Assembly: GCA_937927895.1 (NCBI GenBank)
Contig: CALGKA010000012.1
Location: 1-64,000, forward strand
Direction: 5' to 3'
DNA: 64,000 bases
Source: an uncultured Granulosicoccaceae bacterium
GTDB lineage: Bacteria > Pseudomonadota > Gammaproteobacteria > Granulosicoccales > Granulosicoccaceae
In this document: positions 36,739 to 45,325 of the stretch, in pieces
Layout: each line of letters starts with the position of its first letter
Position numbering within the stretch: position 1 is the stretch's first letter
Position numbers and translations under genes: made by a program
The notes under the pieces: model-generated
Database searches by the model: none
What the model was told of the DNA's origin: nothing
Seen by the model: the letters and a program-made list of their open reading frames with translations, nothing else

Positions 36739-36815
36739 TGGCGGAGCGGACGGGACTCGAACCCGCGACCCCCGGCGTGACAGGCCGGTATTCTAACCAA
36801 CTGAACTACCGCTCC
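36739..36815 (-). tRNA. tRNA-Asp (GTC)
   Basis: A 77-nt cloverleaf on the minus strand. The acceptor stem GGAGCGG pairs with CCGCTCC, the D arm is TAGTTCAGTTGGTTAGAA, the anticodon stem is CGGCC/GCCGG-like with loop CTGTCAC (anticodon GTC), and the T arm contains GGTTCGAGTCC. The 3' CCA is encoded. A terminator follows directly at 36703-36735. Confidence 0.96.
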
Positions 36816-36899
36816 AAAACAAGTAGGCAACATCCTGCGCTTAACTAGCCCGCTTTTAACCAGCAATGCTGCCAGCCGCATATAGTTACCGCTTTGAAG

Positions 36900-37241
36900 C
36901 TATAGATCCAGTGATTTAAGCTCAGACTCCTGGCTTGAAAACCATGCTGCCAGATCTTTTATATCTTGATCACTTAAGGCAGCTGCAAAGCCCGCCATAA
37001 TGGCGTTTTCACGCTCACCAGAGCGATAACCCTTGAGCGCATGAACCAGGTAGTCTTCATATTGCCCAGCAAGAATAGGATTCATGTCTAGCGTGCTATT
37101 GCCATCAGCCCCATGACATGCCGCACAAGTGGCTGCGAGCTTTTCACCATTGGCGGCGTCACCACCCGCGAGACTGATCTCAGCCACTAACAACAGAGGC
37201 AGCGCAAATAGGATGGCAACTAATAATCTAAATTTGTTCAT
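36900..37241 (-). CDS. Class I cytochrome c
   Basis: Periplasmic monohaem cytochrome c of 113 aa with a signal peptide (1-26) and the haem motif CAACH at residues 39-43. A distal Met ligand is likely in AIMAGFAAAL. The pattern resembles one half of a dihaem cytochrome c4. I chose the ATG at 37241 because GGAG lies 5 bases upstream; a GTG precedes it directly. It follows another small cytochrome by 11 bp, so the two are co-transcribed. Confidence 0.9.
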   Translation of the reverse strand: MNKFRLLVAILFALPLLLVAEISLAGGDAANGEKLAATCAACHGADGNSTLDMNPILAGQYEDYLVHALKGYRSGERENAIMAGFAAALSDQDIKDLAAWFSSQESELKSLDL

Positions 37242-37252
37242 CACAGCTCCGG

Positions 37253-37579
37253 TTATTTCAATGAGGCAAAATAGGCAGCGATATCAGCAATGTCTGTATC
37301 ACTGAGTGCCGAGGCATTTGCATGCATAGTGGCATGCGCGCGAGTTTTGTTCTTGTAAGCTGTGAGAGCGGCAATCAGATACTGTGCGTGCTGCCCACCT
37401 ATCTTTGGAACCTTGTACGTCGGATAAACATTTACTTGATCTGGAATACCGTGGCATCCCAAGCAAGTCTCTGCTAGTTTCTCGCCGGCAGCAGGGTCTG
37501 CAGCGAGTACCGTGTTAGTGACTAACACTGTGGCGAGTAAACTTACAGGTAGTACGCTTCTTTTAAGCTTAGATTTCAT
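37253..37579 (-). CDS. Class I cytochrome c
   Basis: Periplasmic monohaem cytochrome c of 108 aa with a signal peptide (1-26, ending VLAADP) and CLGCH at residues 39-43. The Met ligand is likely in HATMHANASAL. It shares the GGQ/GQ-xxYL and ALSDxDIxDxAAxF pattern with its downstream neighbour, as expected of a duplicated pair like the two halves of cytochrome c4. The redox partners cannot be told from the context. Confidence 0.9.
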   Translation of the reverse strand: MKSKLKRSVLPVSLLATVLVTNTVLAADPAAGEKLAETCLGCHGIPDQVNVYPTYKVPKIGGQHAQYLIAALTAYKNKTRAHATMHANASALSDTDIADIAAYFASLK

Positions 37580-37762
37580 TGGTTTGTAGCCGTTAAAATT
37601 CGAATTCTTTTAATTTATGCCGCAATACAGTTGAACGGCGATCAGCCCCGTATATTACGCAGCTCAAGCCGCTAATAATAGTAGGTTTTGACAGTCTGAT
37701 GGCGTTGCATATCGACCACCTTGGTAAAAAACAGCAATTATCAGACAGCTACCACTTAGTTA

Positions 37763-37799
37763 AACAAAAGGTCGGCCAAAAAAGAGCCCCTGGCCGACC
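37763..37799 (-). terminator. Rho-independent terminator downstream of htpG
   Basis: GGTCGGCCA pairs perfectly with TGGCCGACC across a 12-base loop. On the minus strand it is followed by TTTTGTTT. It starts about 20 bp after the htpG stop. Confidence 0.85.
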
Positions 37800-37819
37800 A
37801 ATTTATTGTCTTACGATGC

Positions 37820-39748
37820 CTAACTAGACTCAGTCAGCGCAATAATCAGCCCATTCATACGGCTTACAAAACCCGCCGCATCATCGAGTTGGCCACCCTC
37901 CGCAAGCACCGCCTGATCGAGCAACAAACTGCTCCAATCGCCAAACCGATCTTCATCCACTTCGTTATCCATTTTCATAAGGATCGGATGCTGCGGATTA
38001 ATTTCAAGGGTCGGCTTACTGCTGGGTATTTCATGACCCGCTTGTTTCATGAGCTGCTGCATATGCATAGCCATCTCTTGCTCACCCAGTACAACACAGG
38101 CAGGTGAAGTGGTTAGGCGATGCGAAACACGTACGTCTTCGACTTTATCTTTTAAGTTTTCTTTTAGCCGCTCAACCAGCTTTTCAAATTCTTTTTCGAC
38201 GCTTTCTTGAGCATCTTTCTCTGCTTTGTCATCAACTCCACCAAGATCAAGATCACCTTTAGCGACTGAACTTAACGTTTTACCATCAAACTCGTTGAGG
38301 TAAGACATCATCCACTCATCAACGCGGTCATACATAATCAACACTTCAACATCTTTCTTGGCAAAGATCTCAAGGTGCGGGCTGTTCTTACCAGCCGCAT
38401 AACCATCAGCAGTTATGTAGTAGATTTTTTCTTGCCCGGGCTTCATGCGTGACACATAGTCTGCAAAGCTGACACTCTGTTCATCAGTGCCTTTATGGGT
38501 TGATGCAAATCGGTACAACGCGGCGACTTTTTCTTTATTGGCAAAGTCTTCACCTGGCGCCTCTTTTAAGCACGCACCAAACTGACTCCAAAACTCTTTG
38601 TAATTATCGGGCTCGTTTTTAGCCATACCTTCAAGCAGCGACAATACTTTTTTAACGCTTGCTGCACGAATGCTCTCTACCACTTTATTACTCTGCAGTA
38701 TTTCTCTAGAGACATTCAGTGGCAAATCACTTGAATCAACCAGGCCACGCACAAAACGCAAGTAGCGTGGCATGAGTTTTTCAACTTCATCCATAATAAA
38801 AACACGCTGAGCATAGAGTTTTATACCCTGCTTTTGCTGATTATCGTAAAGATCAAACGGCGCTTTCTTTGGAATATAAAGCAGCGATGTATATTCGAAC
38901 TTACCTTCAACATGATTGTGTGACCAAACTAATGGATCTTCCCAATCGTGGCTGACTTGCTTGTAGAACGCTTTGTATTCATCTTCAGTGATGTCATTGC
39001 GTGAACGCATCCATAACGCCGATGCGTCATTGACCTTTTCCAACTGCGCTACAGGTGGCTCTTTGTCTTTATCTTCTTCGTCTTCAGATGGCGGCGGTAG
39101 TACTTCCAACATCTTGATCGGGAACGTTATGTGATCAGAGTACTTTTTAATAATGCCACGTAAACGCCAGTTGTCAGCGTACTCATAAGAGTCTTCACGC
39201 AAGTGCAACACCACTGTAGTGCCTTTGGTGTCTTTGTTTACTTGCTCTAGCTGATAGCTGCCTGTCGCTTCGCTTTCCCAACGCACGCCGTTAGCTGCAT
39301 CATCACCGGCTTTACGGGTGGTAAGCGTTACTTTATCAGCAACTACAAAGGCTGAATAAAAACCAACGCCAAACTGACCAATCAGGTGAGCATCTTCTTT
39401 TTGATCGCCTGTCATGGCTTCTAGAAACTGTTTAGTACCAGACTTAGCAATGGTGCCGATATTATTAATAACATCGTCGCGGTCCATGCCAATACCGTTA
39501 TCAGAGATAGTGACCGTATGGGCGTCAGCATCAAATGCTACGGTAATAAAAAGTTCTGATTCGCCTTCACTCAACGCATCGTTAGCTACCGCTTCAAAGC
39601 GCAGTTTGTCACAAGCATCTGAGGCGTTAGAGATCAGTTCGCGAAGGAAAATCTCTTTGTTGGAGTAGAGCGAATGAATCATCAGCTTCATCAGCTGATT
39701 GACTTCCGCCTGAAATTCCATTGTTTCTGGTGAGGATTGAGTCGTCAT
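37820..39748 (-). CDS. htpG: Hsp90-family chaperone HtpG
   Basis: Cytoplasmic ATP-dependent chaperone (642 aa). The N-terminal GHKL ATPase domain has LRELISNASDACDKLR, the DNGIGM motif (about 85), and GQFGVGFYSAF. The middle domain contains the catalytic Arg region NVSREILQ, and the C-terminal dimerisation domain follows. Length is normal. I chose the ATG at 39748 because GGGAG lies about 9 bases upstream; a TTG 18 bp before it is less likely. Single gene with its own terminator. Confidence 0.95.
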   Translation of the reverse strand: MTTQSSPETMEFQAEVNQLMKLMIHSLYSNKEIFLRELISNASDACDKLRFEAVANDALSEGESELFITVAFDADAHTVTISDNGIGMDRDDVINNIGTIAKSGTKQFLEAMTGDQKEDAHLIGQFGVGFYSAFVVADKVTLTTRKAGDDAANGVRWESEATGSYQLEQVNKDTKGTTVVLHLREDSYEYADNWRLRGIIKKYSDHITFPIKMLEVLPPPSEDEEDKDKEPPVAQLEKVNDASALWMRSRNDITEDEYKAFYKQVSHDWEDPLVWSHNHVEGKFEYTSLLYIPKKAPFDLYDNQQKQGIKLYAQRVFIMDEVEKLMPRYLRFVRGLVDSSDLPLNVSREILQSNKVVESIRAASVKKVLSLLEGMAKNEPDNYKEFWSQFGACLKEAPGEDFANKEKVAALYRFASTHKGTDEQSVSFADYVSRMKPGQEKIYYITADGYAAGKNSPHLEIFAKKDVEVLIMYDRVDEWMMSYLNEFDGKTLSSVAKGDLDLGGVDDKAEKDAQESVEKEFEKLVERLKENLKDKVEDVRVSHRLTTSPACVVLGEQEMAMHMQQLMKQAGHEIPSSKPTLEINPQHPILMKMDNEVDEDRFGDWSSLLLDQAVLAEGGQLDDAAGFVSRMNGLIIALTESS

Positions 39749-39857
39749 AGAGGTAAGCTCCCGCAAAAGCCGCTAGGGCCAGTGGTTATTTATATCGAGA
39801 TAAATTGCGGATCATCGGCAGATAATCAAGAGCTGCGATGAAGAGAGATGCAAATCC

Positions 39858-39884
39858 AATCGGCGGCGGAACCGCCGCTCGATT
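39858..39884 (-). terminator. GC-rich hairpin downstream of rplS
   Basis: GCGGCGG and CCGCCGC pair around AA, extended by AATCG/CGATT with one bulge. It lies about 45 bp past the rplS stop on the minus strand. The T-tract is weak (TTGGATTT), so termination is probable but unproven. Confidence 0.55.
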
Positions 39885-39926
39885 GTGGCGCGCCGAGCCT
39901 CGGGCCGGGCGCAAATGTTTTAGCTA

Positions 39927-40274
39927 TCAGCCAAGCTTTTCTTTAATACGTGCAGCGCGACCTGTTAGGCCACGAAGGTAATAAAGCTTAGAGCGTCGAA
40001 CATCACCGCGTCTTTTCACTTCAATACCTGCAACCAATGGGCTGTAGGTTTGGAAAACACGCTCAACACCTTCGCCGTGTGAAATCTTGCGAACCGTGAA
40101 TGCTGAATTCAAGCCACGGTTACGACGTGCGATAACTACGCCTTCAAATGCCTGAAGTCGCTCACGCTCGCCCTCTTTAACCCGTACTTGCACGACTACG
40201 GTGTCACCAGGACCAAACTTTGGCACTTCCTTATCCATCTGTTCCGCGTTGATCGCGTCGATGATGTTGCTCAT
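39927..40274 (-). CDS. rplS: 50S ribosomal protein L19
   Basis: Protein of 115 aa at the 30S-50S interface. Typical segments are [49 protein letters not shown] and RAARIKEK. The ATG has GGAG upstream. Last gene of the rpsP-rimM-trmD-rplS operon, 46 bp after trmD. Confidence 0.97.
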   Translation of the reverse strand: MSNIIDAINAEQMDKEVPKFGPGDTVVVQVRVKEGERERLQAFEGVVIARRNRGLNSAFTVRKISHGEGVERVFQTYSPLVAGIEVKRRGDVRRSKLYYLRGLTGRAARIKEKLG

Positions 40275-40320
40275 AGCTCCACTCCAATTACGTGTGGTTA
40301 TAATTTATAGACCCTGAAAA

Positions 40321-41091
40321 CTATTTATCAGAATCGGTATTCGATTTTTTACGCTCGTCCATAAATTGTTCTAACAAGCGCTTATCCTTAAGCTCAAGTT
40401 TTTCAACATCGATCAACGATCGACGCCGCAGCCACGTTCTACCTAGTGACTGCATCCGACGCCAGCGTGCAATTGCCGCATGGTCACCGCTTAACAAAAC
40501 CTTTGGCACTTTTACACCGTCGCTAACTTCAGGCCGGGTGTAGTGCGGACAATCAAGCCACCCCTCACCTGCATATGAATCATTGATAGCCGATTCGTTA
40601 TGCCCCAGTACTCCGGGTATTTGCCTGGCCACAGCATCGATGACTACCATCGCTGCCAACTCACCACCACTCAGAACGTAGTCACCGATTGAGATCTCAC
40701 GATCGACTTTTTGTTCGATCAAACGCTCATCAATACCTTCGTAACGACCGGCCACGAGTACTACATTTTTAATACTGGCGAGCTCCTCAACCAACGCTTG
40801 GTTAAGCTGCTCACCTTGCGGGCTCATGTAAATCACCTGAGCTTCTAAACTTGTTATTTGCCGTGCGTGATCAATTGCCTCACCCAGTGGCCCTACTTTC
40901 ATCAACATACCGGGACCTCCGCCATAAGGCCGATCATCAACCGTATTATGTCGATCAGTTGCAAAGTCTCGCGGATTAACCGTTTGCACCTGCAACAATC
41001 CGTTGTCTATCGCTCGACCGGTAACTCCGTGTTGCCCGACCACATCAACCAAAGCAGGGAACAAAGTCACTACTGCGATTGAGTTATTCAA
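40321..41091 (-). CDS. trmD: tRNA (guanine-N1)-methyltransferase TrmD
   Basis: SPOUT methyltransferase that makes m1G37 next to the anticodon and prevents frameshifting. Key segments are [35 protein letters not shown] and the knot region [15 protein letters not shown], then [10 protein letters not shown]. Length is 256 aa. The only workable start is TTG at 41091, supported by AAGG 8 bases upstream. Third gene of the operon. Confidence 0.96.
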   Translation of the reverse strand: MNNSIAVVTLFPALVDVVGQHGVTGRAIDNGLLQVQTVNPRDFATDRHNTVDDRPYGGGPGMLMKVGPLGEAIDHARQITSLEAQVIYMSPQGEQLNQALVEELASIKNVVLVAGRYEGIDERLIEQKVDREISIGDYVLSGGELAAMVVIDAVARQIPGVLGHNESAINDSYAGEGWLDCPHYTRPEVSDGVKVPKVLLSGDHAAIARWRRMQSLGRTWLRRRSLIDVEKLELKDKRLLEQFMDERKKSNTDSDK

Positions 41092-41185
41092 ATTGTTTGC
41101 CTTGCCTGCTGTACCACTTGCCCGCTGTACTATTGCTGCTTTACCAAAGGCTGCTTTACCAAAGGCGTGCCGAATACTTTACAGA

Positions 41186-41701
41186 TTAGAAGTCAGGATC
41201 CCAATCAACTGTGATCGACTTGTCCGCAAGGTTTACATCAACAATTACCTCGCCCTCTATCCATGGGACCAGACGCTCTTTATCTCCCTTCACTACCAGC
41301 ACGTCATTAGCGCCAGTTTCCATCATGCTATCTACTACACCAAGCTCCACACCTTCTTTGGTGCTGACTTGCAGGCCGATTAAATCAGCCCAGTAATAAC
41401 CGCCATCCGATTCAAGCATCTGATCACGGCTTACAACAATTTCTGAATGGGTTAATAGAGCCGCTTCATCGCGATCATCAACCCCGTCAAATTTCACAAC
41501 GATAAACTTGCCGTGTGGCTTGCTCTCCACCACATTGAGCGTTTGCGTTGTGCCGTTTTTTCTAACCGACCACTGCTGGTAGTCGAGTATTCCTTCCGGT
41601 GGCTCAGTATAGGAAGTTACTTTGCTCCAGCCCCGCACACCAAAAGGCGCCGACATTTTCCCTAGAACAATATCCTGGGAACTGTTGTCCCGGTCTTCCA
41701 T
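41186..41701 (-). CDS. rimM: 16S rRNA processing protein RimM
   Basis: 30S maturation factor (171 aa) that binds S19 and helps 3'-domain assembly. The N-terminal RimM domain (about 10-95, LGKMSAPFGVRGWSKVTSYTEPPE) is followed by a PRC-barrel domain (about 100-171, YYWADLIGLQV, RLVPWIEGEVIVDV). Second gene of the operon, between rpsP and trmD. Confidence 0.95.
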   Translation of the reverse strand: MEDRDNSSQDIVLGKMSAPFGVRGWSKVTSYTEPPEGILDYQQWSVRKNGTTQTLNVVESKPHGKFIVVKFDGVDDRDEAALLTHSEIVVSRDQMLESDGGYYWADLIGLQVSTKEGVELGVVDSMMETGANDVLVVKGDKERLVPWIEGEVIVDVNLADKSITVDWDPDF

Positions 41702-41744
41702 GAAGCGAACTTAAACTTTGCAGCCGGCTTTCGCCAACCAATTT

Positions 41745-42008
41745 CTAAGCTGCTGCCGCCGCTTTTGCACGATGCTCTTTAACCAACTTCGCCACACGCT
41801 CAGACAACTGAGCTCCGTGACCGACCCAGTGGTCAACGCGATCAAGATCAAGACGCAACGCTTCTTCATGCTCATTACGAGTCATTGGATTGTAGAAACC
41901 CAAACGCTCCAGGTAACGACCATCACGTCGATTGCGGCTATCAGTAACCACGATCTGATAGAACGGCTTCTTTTTTGCGCCACCGCGCGACAGTCGAATA
42001 GTAACCAT
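41745..42008 (-). CDS. rpsP: 30S ribosomal protein S16
   Basis: Small ribosomal protein (87 aa). The N-terminus [20 protein letters not shown] and [14 protein letters not shown] are characteristic. I chose the ATG at 42008 for the family N-terminus; an upstream ATG would add seven residues. The tail is Ala-rich (RAKAAAAA). First gene of the trmD operon, with a long untranslated region before it. Confidence 0.96.
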   Translation of the reverse strand: MVTIRLSRGGAKKKPFYQIVVTDSRNRRDGRYLERLGFYNPMTRNEHEEALRLDLDRVDHWVGHGAQLSERVAKLVKEHRAKAAAAA

Positions 42009-42468
42009 GTAACTTAAAATCCAGTGCATCTCGACAGAAACATCGAGGTTTTTTCAGGTCGCAACAGACAACCTGATTCGGGGAACCCCCAACTATACAA
42101 CAAATTTGACGTATTTGAAGCCCCAGAACAGATAAATTCAGCCAATCACGGCTCATTCCAAACCACAAACACACGAGCAGCCCCAAAAAATCACCAAATG
42201 AATACTGAAAGCCGGTAATCCCAAAAGCTAAAGGACAACACACTAACACTTATGACCCTCCGTGGAAGATTAAGAAAGCACTCAAAATCCCACCCCCCAG
42301 ATCATTCGAAAATCACCCCAAAATCATCCAACCCCAGACAACTCAGGCAACTCAACCCCACAACCAACCAAACCCCCAAAGAAATAACCCAAGACACGGG
42401 TATTAAAATCTAACAGCCACGCAAACCCTCCCTGAGCGTCGCGAACCCGCAACCGAGCGTCTGTTTTG

Positions 42469-42577
42469 TTTTTTGAAATCTTCCGCAGTGGGCTCAAAGC
42501 GCCAGGGACGGCGCTTTGAGCGCGGTGCACATGGATGTGCATACCGCGCGACCCTTTGGTCAGGAGATTTCAAAAAA
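42469..42577. repeat. Cloverleaf-like inverted-repeat structure
   Basis: An outer 13-bp perfect stem (TTTTTTGAAATCT at 42469-42481 with AGATTTCAAAAAA at 42565-42577) encloses three hairpins. These are a 12-bp perfect stem at 42492-42521 (GCTCAAAGCGCC arm), a bulged stem at 42521-42548 (GCACAT/ATGTGC core) and GACC-CTTT-GGTC at 42550-42561. This is a branched fold with no tRNA signature. It could be a repeat unit or a structured RNA. Confidence 0.75.
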
Positions 42578-42631
42578 TGGCGCAGCCACCCCTTTTTTAT
42601 AATCAACCAGGGGCAAAACATCCGCGAAAAA

Positions 42632-42710
42632 CACTTTTGGTTACTTTTCGTGTTTTGAAAAGTGACTCGTAACGCCAGTGACTGGCATCGAAACATCGCC
42701 ATGGATGGCG
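42632..42710. repeat. Further inverted repeats downstream of ffh
   Basis: CACTTTT (42632-42638) can pair with AAAAGTG (42658-42664), with an alternative inner stem ACTTTTC/GAAAAGT (42643-42663). CGCCAT-GG-ATGGCG (42697-42710) is a perfect hairpin. The wording of these motifs resembles dispersed repeats seen in other gammaproteobacteria, from memory. Confidence 0.6.
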
Positions 42711-42818
42711 TGCCGCTCAAGTCAAAAACTAAGCCGCTCAAGCCAAGCAAGCAGCCAGAGCCAAGCGCCAGCGAATAAAAAGCCAGCCCGGCATGCAATG
42801 CCAAAGCGCCGCAGGCCC

Positions 42819-44174
42819 CTACATCATGCCGGGCGGCATCTTCCCCTGCATCCCACGAAGCATCTTCTTCATGCCACCCTTAGCCATCTTCTTCATCATC
42901 TTGCTCATCTGCAGATGCTGCTTCATAAGCTTATTAACATCTTGAATCTGAACGCCAGACCCCATCGCAATACGTTTCTTGCGCGAGCCTTTTATAAGCG
43001 CCGGAAACTTACGCTCCTGCGGAGTCATAGAATTAATAATAGCGATAGTGCGGCGCACCTCACCATCGTTGGCTTGATTCTTAACTGCATCAGGCAAGTT
43101 GGCCGCACCTGGCAACTTATCAATCAACGATGCCATGCCACCCATTTTTTGCATCTGTTCCATCTGATCACGAAGATCAACCATGTCAAAGTTTTTGCCC
43201 TTCTGCATCTTGCGGGCAAGCTTTTCGGCTTTATCGTGATCAACCTTTTCATGGACTTCCTCGACCAGGCTGACAACATCACCCATGCCGAGTATGCGTC
43301 CTGCCACTCGATCCGGATGAAACGCCTCAAGGGCTGCCATCTTTTCACCGGCACCAATAAACTTAATTGGCTTACCAGTGATCACTCTGACCGATAACGC
43401 CGCACCACCGCGTGCATCACCATCTGTTTTAGTCAGGATCACACCGGTTAATGGCAATGCTTCACCAAAGGCTTGTGCAGTCGTCGCGGCATCCTGGCCG
43501 GTCATGCTGTCGACAACAAAGAGGGTCTCAATTGGTGATAACACCTGATTAAGCTCTTTTATTTCTGACATCATTTCTTCGTCGATCGCTAGCCGGCCAG
43601 CGGTATCAACAATAAGTACATCAATGAATTTCTTTTTCGCCTCAGCAAGGGCGGCATTGGCTATATCAACAGGCTTTTGATCAGGCTCACTGGCAAAGAA
43701 CTCTACACCTACATCGCCTGCAAGCTTTTTAAGCTGCGCGATGGCGGCTGGTCGGTAAACGTCGCAACTGACCACCATAACGCTGCGCTTTTCTTTATCT
43801 TTCAGGCGCAGCGCAAGCTTACCCGTTGTAGTGGTTTTACCAGAGCCTTGCAGACCCGCCATTAACACCACGGCCGGCGGCTGTGAGGCAAGATTCAGAG
43901 ACTCTGACTCTTCCCCCATAATCTGTACCAGCTCATCGTTCACTACCTTGATCAGTGACTGGCCTGGCGACAAGCTACCCAAAACTTCCTGGCCAAGCGC
44001 TTTGACCTGTACCGAGGCAATAAATTGCTTCACCACCGGCAAGGCGACATCTGCCTCAAGCAGTGCCATGCGAACTTCGCGTAGGGCGTCTTTTACGTTT
44101 TGTTCAGTAAGGCGACCTTGGCCACGCAGGTTTTTAACCGTGCGGCCGAGTCTTTCGCTTAGATTTTCAAACAT
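42819..44174 (-). CDS. ffh: Signal recognition particle protein Ffh
   Basis: GTPase that binds signal peptides and 4.5S RNA and delivers ribosomes to FtsY (451 aa). N domain about 1-85. The G domain has GLQGSGKTTTTGKLA (about 107-121), DTAGR, TKTDGDARGG and FIGAGEK. The M domain (about 330-451) ends in a Met-rich stretch (MRGMQGK-like, MPPGMM). GAGAAAAG precedes the ATG. It is divergent from the ccsA-like gene, as in the common ypjD/ffh arrangement. Confidence 0.96.
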   Translation of the reverse strand: MFENLSERLGRTVKNLRGQGRLTEQNVKDALREVRMALLEADVALPVVKQFIASVQVKALGQEVLGSLSPGQSLIKVVNDELVQIMGEESESLNLASQPPAVVLMAGLQGSGKTTTTGKLALRLKDKEKRSVMVVSCDVYRPAAIAQLKKLAGDVGVEFFASEPDQKPVDIANAALAEAKKKFIDVLIVDTAGRLAIDEEMMSEIKELNQVLSPIETLFVVDSMTGQDAATTAQAFGEALPLTGVILTKTDGDARGGAALSVRVITGKPIKFIGAGEKMAALEAFHPDRVAGRILGMGDVVSLVEEVHEKVDHDKAEKLARKMQKGKNFDMVDLRDQMEQMQKMGGMASLIDKLPGAANLPDAVKNQANDGEVRRTIAIINSMTPQERKFPALIKGSRKKRIAMGSGVQIQDVNKLMKQHLQMSKMMKKMAKGGMKKMLRGMQGKMPPGMM

Positions 44175-44360
44175 GACTTTTCTCGAACTATGGCGATGTC
44201 AGCAAAGGCGCAAACAACACTCCAAAGGCAATTTGGGAGCAATTTACGGGTAATTATAATTCATGCAGGCGTCGCCGTATTGGCTGGGTGCTAATATATT
44301 TCACAACAAGCTGCCCAACTATTTATCCATGGCAGTCTAAAGCAAATGTAGAATCAAGCG

Positions 44361-45224
44361 ATGGAACCCAACGAAGCCTACCAATATTTACCCGGTATCG
44401 CCGCATTGACATTGTATTTGAGCAGCGCGGCCTTATTGTGGCGTGCAGTTGTCGGCGGCCAAACCCAAGCCAATGCTAGCAGCAATGCCAGCACGCAGGC
44501 TTTTAGCGGCCTACGCCCAAACCACAGCCGCCTGATCGGCGCATTGGCACTGGCTGCCGCCCTGTTGCATGCTATGGCGCTATACAGCACAACAATAAAA
44601 GCGGGTGCTCTCAACCTGTCGTTTTTCAATTCATTGTCGGTTACTGCCTGGTTCACGGTAATTTTACTGCTGGGCGTTAGTATCGGGCGCCCCGTATTAA
44701 CGCTGGGCTTGATCGTATTTCCCACCGCCGCCCTGGTAGTTGCTTTAGCACTGGCATTCGCCAAACAGCAAACCCTCTCAGTAGAGCCACAACTGCAGTG
44801 GCACGTGCTGTTCTCTGTTATCGCTTACGCACTACTTACGATGGCCGCAGTGCAATCGATTTTGGTTTCGCTGCAAGACAAAAGACTCCACGACCATCGA
44901 CCAGGCGGCTTTCTACGCGCCTTGCCATCACTGAAAATAATGGAGCAAGTGTTATCTCAGCTGCTGATCGCAAGCTTTGCCATGCTGTCTTTGGCATTGA
45001 TTACAGGTTTTGTTTTTTTAGATGACCTTTTCGAACAAAGGCTGGTGCACAAAACCGCGCTGTCGATTTTCGCGCTGGCATTATTGGCAATTTTACTGAT
45101 CGGACACTTCAGATTTGGCTGGCGCGGGCAAAAGGCCGCAAAAATGACTCTAGCGGCTTATTTTGCTCTGCTGCTGGGTTATTTCGGAAGTAAATTCGTA
45201 AAAGAACTACTGCTAAGCACATAG
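44361..45224 (+). CDS. CcsA/YpjD-family inner-membrane protein
   Basis: Protein of 287 aa with about eight membrane helices, of the cytochrome c assembly (CcsA/CcmC/HemX-like) superfamily, in the YpjD position beside ffh. LHAMALYSTT and QWHVLFSVIAYALLTMAAVQS carry the histidines that in this family may contact haem. The exact role is not settled. The ribosome binding site is weak. It is followed on the same strand by the CorC-like gene, matching the E. coli ypjD-yfjD order. Confidence 0.88.
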   Translation: MEPNEAYQYLPGIAALTLYLSSAALLWRAVVGGQTQANASSNASTQAFSGLRPNHSRLIGALALAAALLHAMALYSTTIKAGALNLSFFNSLSVTAWFTVILLLGVSIGRPVLTLGLIVFPTAALVVALALAFAKQQTLSVEPQLQWHVLFSVIAYALLTMAAVQSILVSLQDKRLHDHRPGGFLRALPSLKIMEQVLSQLLIASFAMLSLALITGFVFLDDLFEQRLVHKTALSIFALALLAILLIGHFRFGWRGQKAAKMTLAAYFALLLGYFGSKFVKELLLST

Positions 45225-45325
45225 AACCGACCGCATACAACCCAAACTGGCGCACGCCACACCTTGACACACGAATCACCAGACTATACTTATAAGACTC
45301 CCTATGGCTTGGACTTACAGGTTAC

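Larger units (their letters stand above)
42009..42818. other. Long non-coding region between ffh and rpsP
   Basis: About 810 bp in a place where ffh and rpsP are usually close. The part at 42276-42425 is rich in C and A and poor in G on the plus strand. Then comes a multi-hairpin structure (42469-42577) and further inverted repeats (42632-42664 and 42697-42710). Minus-strand ORFs at 42324-42542 and 42403-42804 are translations of these repeats and I do not accept them as genes. Confidence 0.7.

Noticed and set aside
42469-42577. Cloverleaf structure as a tRNA
   Set aside because: No T-loop GGTTCGA-like sequence, no anticodon arm of the right size and no CCA; only the branched shape is similar.
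42324-42804. Two overlapping minus-strand ORFs of 72 and 133 codons
   Set aside because: They read through inverted repeats and low-complexity sequence, lack ribosome binding sites and have odd composition.
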